Positions 53,192-61,637 of a DNA stretch of 64,000 nucleotides are shown piece by piece. Origin of the DNA: Sphingopyxis terrae subsp. terrae NBRC 15098 (GTDB taxonomy: Bacteria; Pseudomonadota; Alphaproteobacteria; Sphingomonadales; Sphingomonadaceae); assembly GCF_001598815.1 (NCBI RefSeq), contig NZ_BCZQ01000003.1, forward strand, positions 496,001 to 560,000, in the 5' to 3' direction. The notes beneath the pieces were generated by a model. The model was not told the DNA's origin, ran no database searches, and saw only the letters and a program-made list of their open reading frames with translations. The translations under genes and the position numbers were made by a program. Numbering within the stretch: position 1 is the first letter of the stretch; each line of letters begins with the position of its first letter.

Positions 53192-54472
53192 TCATGCCGG
53201 CCGCCGAGCATAGTGGCCGAAGGCAGCGATGACGGCATAGCAAGCGGCGGGAAGGAGGAGCGCGAGCCCAAGATGCCCGGTGAGGTCCGCGATTGCACCG
53301 GTCGCGAGCGGGACCACGGCACCTCCAAAGATCGCGATATTGATGATCCCTGACCCGTCGGCGGCGCGGGGACCGAGCTTTTCGGAGGCGAGGCTGAAGA
53401 TCGTCGGGAACATGATCGCGTTCATCAGGCCTATGGCGAGCAGGCTGTAGCCCGACAGAGCGCCGGTCGTGCTGGTGGAGACAAGGATCAGCGCGATCGC
53501 GCCGACCGCGACCCAGGCGAGCAGCTTGCCCGGACTGATGACGCGCATCACTGCCGATCCGATGAAACGCCCAACCATCGCGCCGCCCCAATAGAGTCCG
53601 ATGAGCTTGCCCGCTGCCTGTTCCTGAAGGGCCAGGACGTGCCCCTGCATCAGGTAGCTGACGATCAGCGACCCGATCGACACTTCGGCGCCAACATAGA
53701 GGAAGATGCAGAGAGCGCCGAAGCCGAAACGCGGACGCCTCAGCAGGTCAAAACCCGCAAGCGCGGCACTCGCCTCATGCCGCTCGCCCTTCAGGCGATC
53801 GCGGAACATCCAAACGGTCGCCGCCACGACCGCAAGCGCGACCGAAATGCCGAGATAGCCATGCACAATCGCGAGGCTTTCGGAAGTGCGATAGGCGTCG
53901 AGCTCGGCGCCCGATAGCTGATCGGCGCTCACCTTTGCCAGACCGCCGAGGATAAGCGTCGACCCTGCGACCGGGAACAGCGTGGTACCCAGCGAGTTGA
54001 ACGCCTGTGCGAAGGTCAGGCGGCTGTGCGCTGTCTCAGGCTTACCAAGCAGCGAGATCAGCGGATTGGCAACGACCTGCACGATAACCACCCCGCTCGC
54101 GAGGACAAACAGCGCAAGCAGGAACAGGCCATAGGTCGCATTCTGCGATGCTGGAATGAACAGGAGACAGCCTACCATCATCGTAAGCAGGCCCGCGACC
54201 GCACCGCGCATATAGCCGATCTTCTTGACAAGCTTCGCCCCCGGTATCCCGTTGAGCAAATAGGCGGTGAAGAAGCAGAACTGTACGAGCATTGCCTGCG
54301 TGTAGTTGAGAGTGAATAGCTCCTTCAGCTTCGGAATAATCACGTCGTTCAGAGACGTGATCCCCCCGAAGATGAAGAACAGCCCCATGACGAACAGCCG
54401 CAGCTCCGGTGCGTCGACATAAGCTTCCGTTCTTGCATCCCCGGCGCTGGTTGGGGCGGGCGTATGGGCCAT
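53192..54472 (-). CDS. sugar MFS transporter (FucP/GluP family)
   Basis: 426 residues. LFFIFGGITSLNDVIIPKLK, YTQAMLVQFCFFTAYLLNGI and PGAKLVKKIGYMRG are characteristic of the FucP/glucose-galactose family, with QVVANPLISLLGKPETAHSR, LTFAQAFNSLGTT as a further signature. Imports monosaccharides with protons across the inner membrane. In this cluster it is expected to take up glucose released by the periplasmic or extracellular amylases and GH97. First in transcriptional distance after GH97 (82-base gap). Confidence 0.94.
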   Translation of the reverse strand: MAHTPAPTSAGDARTEAYVDAPELRLFVMGLFFIFGGITSLNDVIIPKLKELFTLNYTQAMLVQFCFFTAYLLNGIPGAKLVKKIGYMRGAVAGLLTMMVGCLLFIPASQNATYGLFLLALFVLASGVVIVQVVANPLISLLGKPETAHSRLTFAQAFNSLGTTLFPVAGSTLILGGLAKVSADQLSGAELDAYRTSESLAIVHGYLGISVALAVVAATVWMFRDRLKGERHEASAALAGFDLLRRPRFGFGALCIFLYVGAEVSIGSLIVSYLMQGHVLALQEQAAGKLIGLYWGGAMVGRFIGSAVMRVISPGKLLAWVAVGAIALILVSTSTTGALSGYSLLAIGLMNAIMFPTIFSLASEKLGPRAADGSGIINIAIFGGAVVPLATGAIADLTGHLGLALLLPAACYAVIAAFGHYARRPA

Positions 54473-54554
54473 CCTGCTTCTCCAAAATAGTCCTATCGAC
54501 GATAGGTGATGTCGTTATCGCGATCCGTAGGGTCGGCCATAATCAGGACGCGTA

Positions 54555-56597
54555 TCATTTACCCGCGGCAAGGCGCATGGCGGCGCCGCCGCCGGGCGCG
54601 AGCCACAGGGTATAGCTATCACCCTTTTTCACCTTGATACTGTCGTATGCGATGCTGTGCCGCGCTTCGGTCAGATAAGTGGCGCCGTCGCCGTCCTCAT
54701 AAATCGTCGCGACGTAGGTTCTGCCCGGTTCCAGAAAGTCGAAGCGCAGCGTCAACGTCCGCGCCGTCGCATCGTTGACGCCGCCAACATACCAGTCAGC
54801 ACTGTTGCGGTCCTTGCGCGCGAAAATAGCATAATCCCCGACCTCGCCCGCGATCAGGTGGCTTTCCGACCAGTCGGTCGGCACTTTCGAGATGAAATCG
54901 AGCTCGCGCGGAAACTTCTCCAGCGTTTCGGGGAAATCGGCCGCCATCTGGATCGGCGAATAGATGGCGAGATAGAGGCCGAGCTGCTTCGCCAGCGTCG
55001 AAGCCAGCGCCGCATGGTTCGCACCCTCGAGACTGAGGACCCCTGGCGTGAAGTCCATCGGCCCCGACAGCATCCGCGTATAGACGAGCGTCGGTTCGTG
55101 ATCGGGGCCGTTTGCGAAGGCGCTCCAGGCATTATATTCCATGCCCCGGGCGCCTTCGCGTGCGACCCAGTTGGGATAGGTACGGCGAAGGCCGGTGTCC
55201 TTCACCGGCTCGTGCGGATCGACCGCCACATGATATTTGGCGGCGGTCTGGACGACCTTCAGATGATGCTGCACCTGGCGCTGGCCGTCGTGCCACTCCA
55301 TCGCAACGCTGTCGGCGGTGTCGCCCGGCGCGATTATGCCGCCCGCATCGGCGACATAGCCGGTCTTGACCGTCCCGACGCCGAGCCGGCCGTACAGCTT
55401 CATCGCATCGTCGAGCTGCGCCTCGTAAACCTTAATATTCCCGCCGGTTTCATGGTGTCCGATCAGCTGGACATGCTTGGCGCGAGCATAGTCGGTAACC
55501 GCCTTCAGGTCGAAATCAGGGGTCGCCTCGGTAAAGCTGAACTCGTCGCCGTGGCCGAACCAGTTGCCGTTCCAGCCTTTGTTCCAGCCCTCGACCAGGA
55601 CGCCGCCGAAGCCGTGCTTCGCCGCGAAATCGATCGTCGCCTTCGTGCGCTCGGTTGTCGCGCCATGCTTCGGCCCCTCGGCCCAAGTCCAATCGCCGCG
55701 GATCATGCCCCACCAGATGCCGACATATTTCATCGGCTTGAACCAGCTGACATCGCCCAGCTTGTTCGGTTCGTTGAGATTGAGCTCGAGGTCGCTTTCG
55801 ACCAGCCCCGCCGCGCTGCCCGCAATGCGGATCGTGCGCCATGGCGTCGCGAACGGCAGGTCGCGCACGACGCGCGGCCCCTTCGACGAGGGTGCCAGCG
55901 TGGCGCGGAATTTCTGCCCTTCGGCGCGCTTCAACCACATCCCCGAATAGTCGACGAGCGCTGCCTCGTGGAACGACAGATGCGTCCCGTCGTCGAGCCG
56001 CACGGTCATCGGCGTGTGCGCGGTGGCGACGGCATCGACCGGCGTCTTTTGATAGATCTGCTCGTACCGGTTCCACTCGCCGGCCGCGATCCACCACGCC
56101 GTGCCCTTGGGCACCAGGTCGAATTCGGTGATTTCGTCAGCAATCTTCGCGGTCTTGAGCCCCGCCTGTTCGGGGAGTTCGTAGCGGAAGCCGATGCCGT
56201 CGTCGAACAGGCGGAAGCGGACGTTCATCGCGTGGCCGCCCCAGCTTTCGTTTTGGCGCAGGCGAACGAGCAGTTCGTTGTGGTGGTCGCGCACGAAGCG
56301 GCGTTCGCCCCAAGGCTGCTCCCAGCGGCCGTCAGCGCTCGCGCGCTCGATGCCCTCGATCGCGAAGCCGCGCTGGAGGCCGATCCCGTCGGTGAGCAGG
56401 AAGCCGAGCTTCGACGGCGCGAACAGCAATTGCCCCTTGCGCGACAGCGACCAGGTCGGCCGCTGATCGTTGTCGGTCGCGACGGTCAGCACCAGGCTAC
56501 CGTCGGGCGAGGTTGCGGTGACCGACGCTGGCGCCTCCTGCGCGAAAGCGGGCGACGCGGCGAGAAGCGCGAGCGGGGCAAGGCGAAGCATGGACAT
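54555..56597 (-). CDS. glycoside hydrolase family 97 alpha-glucosidase-type enzyme
   Basis: About 680 residues. The start at 56597 overlaps the GH13 stop (TGATG); signal peptide MSMLRLAPLALLAASPAFAQ. N-terminal beta-sandwich (about 30-280) then TIM barrel: MKYVGIWWGMIRGDWTWAEG, GFGGVLVEGWNKGWNGNWFG, VGTVKTGYVADAGG and VDPHEPVKDTGLRRTYPNW match GH97 with its Ca-site and catalytic Glu/Asp. SusB-like enzymes release glucose from malto-oligosaccharides in the periplasm. Next in the locus is the MFS. Confidence 0.95.
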   Translation of the reverse strand: MSMLRLAPLALLAASPAFAQEAPASVTATSPDGSLVLTVATDNDQRPTWSLSRKGQLLFAPSKLGFLLTDGIGLQRGFAIEGIERASADGRWEQPWGERRFVRDHHNELLVRLRQNESWGGHAMNVRFRLFDDGIGFRYELPEQAGLKTAKIADEITEFDLVPKGTAWWIAAGEWNRYEQIYQKTPVDAVATAHTPMTVRLDDGTHLSFHEAALVDYSGMWLKRAEGQKFRATLAPSSKGPRVVRDLPFATPWRTIRIAGSAAGLVESDLELNLNEPNKLGDVSWFKPMKYVGIWWGMIRGDWTWAEGPKHGATTERTKATIDFAAKHGFGGVLVEGWNKGWNGNWFGHGDEFSFTEATPDFDLKAVTDYARAKHVQLIGHHETGGNIKVYEAQLDDAMKLYGRLGVGTVKTGYVADAGGIIAPGDTADSVAMEWHDGQRQVQHHLKVVQTAAKYHVAVDPHEPVKDTGLRRTYPNWVAREGARGMEYNAWSAFANGPDHEPTLVYTRMLSGPMDFTPGVLSLEGANHAALASTLAKQLGLYLAIYSPIQMAADFPETLEKFPRELDFISKVPTDWSESHLIAGEVGDYAIFARKDRNSADWYVGGVNDATARTLTLRFDFLEPGRTYVATIYEDGDGATYLTEARHSIAYDSIKVKKGDSYTLWLAPGGGAAMRLAAGK

Positions 56598-58237
56598 CAA
56601 TGTTCGATCCGGATCCAGAGGGCACCGCAAGGCGGCAGGGTGTCGGCGTCGGCGCCATTGAGCGCCACGATCGGCATTCCGCCGCGATGCTGCGCGGCAA
56701 TGTCGATCGCCTCTCCGCCGAGGTTGAAGAGGCAGCGGATCGTTTCGCCTTCGGTCACGCGGTCGAAGACCAGCAGGTCGCCCTCGGCCACCCAGCCGCC
56801 GTCGCGGCCGTGACGGAGCGCGGGATGCGCTGCCCGCAGCGCGACGAGCCGCCGCGTCAGGTTGAGCAGCGACGCGGGGTCGCTATCCTGCCGGTCCACC
56901 GCGAGGCCGGCGTGCGCGTCGCCCAGCGGCAGCCACGGACTGGCGGACGAAAATCCGGCATGCGCCGCATCCCCCGCCCACGGCAACGGCGTCCGCGCGC
57001 CGTCGCGCGACAAGGTCAGCGGCCAGTTCTTCAGCGCTTCGGGATCCTTGACCATCTCGAACGGGATATCGACCTGATCGAGCCCCAGTTCCTCGCCATT
57101 ATAGATGATGATGTTGCCGCGCAGCGCACACAGCAGCGCCATCTTCATGCGCGAATAGGCGGCGGCATCGACGCCGGCGGGCGTCCAGCGCGACACCGCG
57201 CGCGGCGCGTCGTGGTTTTCGAAGGCCCAGCTCGGCCAGCCGATACCCGGCGCGTCGGGCCATTGCTCGGCAGCTTCGCGAACGAGCTTCGGCGTCAGCC
57301 GGTCGGCGTAGAGGAAGTCGAAACCATAGGCGCTGTTCAGGCGCCGGTCGCCCGCGGTGAACAGCTTCATCTCGCGCACCGCATCGTCGCCGCCAACCTC
57401 GGCGACGGTGAAGCTGCCGCCATATTCGTCGGTTAGCGCGCGAATGCGTTCGAGGAACAGCGGAATGTCGGGATGCGACTGGTTGTGGATTTTCAGCTGA
57501 AAATCGAACGGCCGGGTGCGGACCTTGTTCGACGGCGGCGCCGGAGGATTGTCGCGCAATTCGGGATCGTGCATCGCAAAATTGATCGCGTCGATGCGGA
57601 ACCCGTCGACGCCGCGGTCGAGCCAGAAGCGGACCACGTCCAGCAACGCATCCTGCACCGCGCGATTGTGGACGTTGAGCTGCGGCTGGGTCCCGAGGAA
57701 ATTGTGCATATAATATTGGCCGCGCCGCGCGTCCCACGTCCATGCCGGACCGCCGAACACCGACTGCCAATTAGTCGGCGGCGAGCCGTCGGGCTTCGCA
57801 TCGGCCCAGACATACCAGTCGGCCATCGCATTATCCCTGCTCGCGCGACTGGTCGCGAACCAGTCGTGCCGGTCCGACGTGTGTGCAAAGACAAGGTCGG
57901 TCGTCACCTTCAGACCCAGCGCGTGCGCGCGCGCGACGAGCGCGTCGAAATCGTCGAGCGTCCCGAAGATCGGATCGACGCCGTAATAATCGGCAATGTC
58001 GTATCCGAAATCGTCCATTGGCGAGGGATAGAAGGGCGACAGCCAGATTGCATCGACACCCAGCGAGGCGACATAATCGAGCCGCGCGGTGATGCCGGCC
58101 AGATCGCCGATCCCGTCGCCGTTTGAATCGGCAAAGCTGCGCGGATAAATCTGGTAGATCGCCGCGCCCTTCCACCACGGCAGGTCGGCGTCGGCGACGG
58201 CGTGCGGTTGTTTGGCAAGGCTATGGTTCGTCGTCAC
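56597..58237 (-). CDS. GH13 alpha-glucosidase
   Basis: 546 residues, no signal peptide (cytoplasmic). GH13 regions: DLVFAHTSDRHDWF, DGFRIDAINFAM (nucleophile Asp), TVAEVGGDDAVREM (acid/base Glu) and WAFENHDAPRAVSRW (third Asp). YQIYPRSFADSNGDGIGDLA is the N-terminal signature of oligo-1,6-glucosidases and alpha-glucosidases (GH13_23/30 types). Cleaves maltose or isomalto-oligosaccharides. It precedes GH97 with a 1-base overlap. Confidence 0.94.
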   Translation of the reverse strand: MTTNHSLAKQPHAVADADLPWWKGAAIYQIYPRSFADSNGDGIGDLAGITARLDYVASLGVDAIWLSPFYPSPMDDFGYDIADYYGVDPIFGTLDDFDALVARAHALGLKVTTDLVFAHTSDRHDWFATSRASRDNAMADWYVWADAKPDGSPPTNWQSVFGGPAWTWDARRGQYYMHNFLGTQPQLNVHNRAVQDALLDVVRFWLDRGVDGFRIDAINFAMHDPELRDNPPAPPSNKVRTRPFDFQLKIHNQSHPDIPLFLERIRALTDEYGGSFTVAEVGGDDAVREMKLFTAGDRRLNSAYGFDFLYADRLTPKLVREAAEQWPDAPGIGWPSWAFENHDAPRAVSRWTPAGVDAAAYSRMKMALLCALRGNIIIYNGEELGLDQVDIPFEMVKDPEALKNWPLTLSRDGARTPLPWAGDAAHAGFSSASPWLPLGDAHAGLAVDRQDSDPASLLNLTRRLVALRAAHPALRHGRDGGWVAEGDLLVFDRVTEGETIRCLFNLGGEAIDIAAQHRGGMPIVALNGADADTLPPCGALWIRIEH

Positions 58238-58252
58238 GCGTCGTTTTTCCGC

Positions 58253-60061
58253 TTATTCGTTGGCCTGGCATATGGCGGTGCCGAAGGCGGGGAGAGTGAG
58301 GGACAGGCTGCCCGGTGCGGCGGCGTGCGCCGGGCAGTCGCCAAGGAGCGACGTAAAGGCCGCGCTTTTCATGTCGATGGCAATATTGGCCGAGACGGGC
58401 GTTGCAGACGTATTGAACGCCAGTAGCACTTCGCGGCCGGAGTCCGGATCGAACCGCGAGACCGCGAGCAAGCCGGGCTTTTCCGAAATGGCGCGAAGCT
58501 TCGTCGTCCCGTGCAGCAGCGCGGGCGTCTTGCGGCGGATCGCCGAAAGCGCCGCGATCTCGCGGTAGAGCGGATGCGCCGGGTCGAAATTGGCCGACGC
58601 GGTGGTCGCATCGGTGCCGATCAGGTCGTTGTCGTTATAGACGTCGACCATCGAGGCGAACATGTCCTCGCGCGCGAGCTGGTCACCCCCGTCGGACACG
58701 AAGCCCTGCTCGTCGCCATAATAGATCGTCGGGACACCGCGCAGCGTCAGCAGCATGGCATGGCCCAGCATCACGCGCTTCAGCAGGTCGTCGGCGCTCG
58801 CACCGGGGTTTGCCTGCTTCACGAACATCGCGAAGCGGCCCATGTCGTGGTTGCCGAGGAAGGTCGGGAGCTGCAGCGCCGCGGCCGGCCCGCCCTTGTA
58901 CAGCACATCGCCATCGAACAGCCGTTCGAACACGGCGGTTCCGGTTGTTCCGCCGACCGCATCGATCACCGCGCGCGCAAAGCTGAAGTCGAGCACCGCT
59001 GGCAATCCGGCGACGCGCGTGTGGCGCGCCAGCGATCCGGGGTCGACCGCGTCGTTATAGACTTCCCCGAAGATGTGGAAATTCGGAATCCCCCGCGCTT
59101 TCGCCCGCGCCAGCATCGCCGGCACGAAGGCCTGCCAGAATTCTGGGTTCACATGCTTCGCGGTGTCGATGCGGAATCCGTCGATCCCGAACGCGTCGAT
59201 CCAGCGGCCATAGATGTCGATGAAGCCCTGCACGACCTTCGGATTCTCGGTCGCGAGATCGTCTAGCCCTGCAAAATCGCCATAGAGCGCAGACTCGCCG
59301 ACCCAGTCGCTGTTTCCGCGATTATGATAATAGATCGGGTCGTTCAGCCACGCCGGCACCTTGGCCTTTTCCTCACCCTTCGGCACGACGGGCGTATAGG
59401 CGAACGATGGATCGGTCAGCTTCGCCCAGTTTTCGGGCGAGCGATCACCGTCGCCGGCGAAACCCCGATTGATCGCCGCGCCGCCGGCACCGCCGCGCCG
59501 TGAAAAGGGATAATCGGCAAGGCTGCGATAGCGGTACCCCGTCCCGTCGCCTTCGGTGTAGCGAATGACGTCGGCGGTGTGATTGGTGATGATGTCCATA
59601 TAGACCTTCATCCCGCGCGCGTGCGCCGCGTCGACGAAAGCCCGGAATTCGTCATTGGTCCCGAAGTGCGGATCGACACGCGTGAAATCGGTCACCCAAT
59701 AGCCGTGATAACCAGCGCTCTCGTCGCCCTTGGGTCCTTGCACCGGCTTGTTCTTGAAAATAGGGGCGAACCAGATCGCGGTGGCGCCCATCCCCTGGAT
59801 ATAATCGAGCCGCTTGGTCAGCCCGGCAAGATCGCCGCCGTGATAGAAGCCCTTGGCCGACGGATCGTAACCGGTTGCGAGCCGGTCGCCCGTCAGCCCG
59901 CCGCGATCGTTGCGCGGGTCGCCATTCTCGAACCGGTCGGGCAGCACGAAATAAATCACTTCGTCGGTCGCGGGACGCGCGCGGACGTCGGCGAGGCCGG
60001 CCTGCGCCAGCACCGGAAGCGGCGCCAGCATCAACGCAAGCGTTGCGAGCCCGCGGATCAT
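58253..60061 (-). CDS. secreted GH13 alpha-amylase/cyclomaltodextrinase-type enzyme
   Basis: 602 residues, signal peptide MIRGLATLALMLAPLPVLAQ. VIYFVLPDRFENGDPRNDRG is typical of the neopullulanase/periplasmic alpha-amylase type. Catalytic: DGFRIDTAKHVNPEFW (Asp), HIFGEVYND (Glu), FLGNHDMGRF (Asp). It would break starch or larger alpha-glucans outside the inner membrane. The halogenase-like gene overlaps its start by ATGA. Confidence 0.94.
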   Translation of the reverse strand: MIRGLATLALMLAPLPVLAQAGLADVRARPATDEVIYFVLPDRFENGDPRNDRGGLTGDRLATGYDPSAKGFYHGGDLAGLTKRLDYIQGMGATAIWFAPIFKNKPVQGPKGDESAGYHGYWVTDFTRVDPHFGTNDEFRAFVDAAHARGMKVYMDIITNHTADVIRYTEGDGTGYRYRSLADYPFSRRGGAGGAAINRGFAGDGDRSPENWAKLTDPSFAYTPVVPKGEEKAKVPAWLNDPIYYHNRGNSDWVGESALYGDFAGLDDLATENPKVVQGFIDIYGRWIDAFGIDGFRIDTAKHVNPEFWQAFVPAMLARAKARGIPNFHIFGEVYNDAVDPGSLARHTRVAGLPAVLDFSFARAVIDAVGGTTGTAVFERLFDGDVLYKGGPAAALQLPTFLGNHDMGRFAMFVKQANPGASADDLLKRVMLGHAMLLTLRGVPTIYYGDEQGFVSDGGDQLAREDMFASMVDVYNDNDLIGTDATTASANFDPAHPLYREIAALSAIRRKTPALLHGTTKLRAISEKPGLLAVSRFDPDSGREVLLAFNTSATPVSANIAIDMKSAAFTSLLGDCPAHAAAPGSLSLTLPAFGTAICQANE

Positions 60062-61563
60062 GCCGCCACCGCCGCGCGCGAGGTTGCCGCAAGGAAATCG
60101 TCATAGCTCGCCATTTGCGCGACCTCCGCTTCGACCATCGCCGCAACGCCGGCCATATAGCGCGCAAGGTCGTCGGCGCCGATCCCCTCGGCGAGCGGAT
60201 GCCACGCGCGCGGCGCAACCCCCTGCCCCACCAGCACTTGCAGCCAGCCCGATTCGGTGAACAGCTCCTCATGCTCGCGAAAGATGAGCCCCTGGGCGCG
60301 GAACAGTTCGATCTTCGCCGCGAGCGTGTCGGGAACCGGCATCTCTGCCCGATCGCGCCAATAGGCGGTGTCGCGGCGTTCGGTTGCCTTGAAATGCAGG
60401 ATGATGAAGTCGCGGATACGCTCCCACTCGAAGTCGCTCTGCCGGTTGAACTCGGCGGCGACGGCGGGGTCGGTAGCACCCGATGGCAACATCTTGAGCA
60501 GCCGCGATATGCCGGCCTGCACCAGATGGATGCTCGTCGATTCGAGCGGCTCCATGAAGCCGCTAGCCAGGCCAAGCGCGACGACATTGCGGTTCCACAT
60601 CCGGCGCCGCTTGCCGCTGACGAAGCGCAGCCGGTTCGGTTCCGCCTGCGCGGGTCCGTCGAGATTGGCAAGCAGGGTCGCGACGGCCTCGTCGTCCGAT
60701 ACATGGTCCGAACAATAGACATAACCGTTGCCGATCCGGTGCTGCAGCGGGATACGCCACTGCCAACCCGCGTCGCGCGTCGTCGCGCCGGTCCACGGCA
60801 GCTGCGGCGTGGCGCCGTGCGCGCACGGCACCGCCACCGCGCGATTGTTGAGAAGCCAGTGCGACCAGTCCTCATATCCGGTTTCGAGCGCGCCCTCGAT
60901 CAGCAGGCCCCGAAAGCCCGAACAGTCGATGAAGAAGTCGCCCTCGACAGACCGCCCGTCATCGAGTGCGACGCCGGTGACATCGCCGGTCTCGCCATTC
61001 AGACGGACATCGACAACTTTTCCCTCGATCCGCTCGACACCGCTCGCTTCAGCGCGGCGGCGTAGAAAGGCAGCGTAGAGCGCGGCGTCGAAATGGAATG
61101 CATAGGGCATCTCGAGCAGATGCGGCGACGTGCGAGGCGCGTCGCGCTGCATCCGCCGCGCGTACGCGGCCCGCTCGTTGAGCGAATAATGGTCGAGCGT
61201 TTCGGCTACCCCGGCCGCCCGCGCGCGCAACCAGTATTGATGGAACTCAAGCAGGCCGAGCCCGCGCCCGACCGCGCCGAAGGCGTGCATGTAGCGATGA
61301 CCGGGCCGCGTCCAGCCGTTGAATTCGATGCCGAGCTTGATCGTGCCCTGCGTCGCGGCAAGAAACTCATCCTCGTCGATTCCGAGCGCGTCGTTGAACA
61401 GACGGATCTGCGGGATCGTCGCTTCGCCGACGCCAACGGTGCCGATCTCGTCCGATTCGACGAGCGACACCGACCAGCCCGCCGGCAAAAAGCGGCGCAA
61501 GCAGGCGGCCGCCATCCAGCCTGCCGTGCCTCCGCCGATGATAACTAGCCGCATGGGGGACAT
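60058..61563 (-). CDS. tryptophan-halogenase-like FAD-dependent protein
   Basis: About 501 residues from ATG 61563 (MSPMRLVIIGGGTAGWMAAA); AGAGGCTGATCTT gives the ribosome site. FAD motif GGGTAGWMAA; VGVGEATIPQIRLF; GTIKLGIEFNGW contains the Lys position of flavin-dependent halogenases; WQWRIPLQHRIGNGYVYCSD corresponds to the W-x-W-x-I-P region; and EPLESTSIHLVQAGI contains the Glu region. So catalytic residues look retained. Yet the gene is embedded between a TonB receptor and amylases, the pattern of sugar-locus halogenase homologues in sphingomonads and Caulobacter, where function is undefined. Confidence 0.88.
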   Translation of the reverse strand: MSPMRLVIIGGGTAGWMAAACLRRFLPAGWSVSLVESDEIGTVGVGEATIPQIRLFNDALGIDEDEFLAATQGTIKLGIEFNGWTRPGHRYMHAFGAVGRGLGLLEFHQYWLRARAAGVAETLDHYSLNERAAYARRMQRDAPRTSPHLLEMPYAFHFDAALYAAFLRRRAEASGVERIEGKVVDVRLNGETGDVTGVALDDGRSVEGDFFIDCSGFRGLLIEGALETGYEDWSHWLLNNRAVAVPCAHGATPQLPWTGATTRDAGWQWRIPLQHRIGNGYVYCSDHVSDDEAVATLLANLDGPAQAEPNRLRFVSGKRRRMWNRNVVALGLASGFMEPLESTSIHLVQAGISRLLKMLPSGATDPAVAAEFNRQSDFEWERIRDFIILHFKATERRDTAYWRDRAEMPVPDTLAAKIELFRAQGLIFREHEELFTESGWLQVLVGQGVAPRAWHPLAEGIGADDLARYMAGVAAMVEAEVAQMASYDDFLAATSRAAVAA

Positions 61564-61637
61564 AAGATCAGCCTCTGCCCTGTAGCGCAACAAGAGGACG
61601 GGGGCGGCGCGACCCGGCCGCCCCCGTCAGGGAGGGT

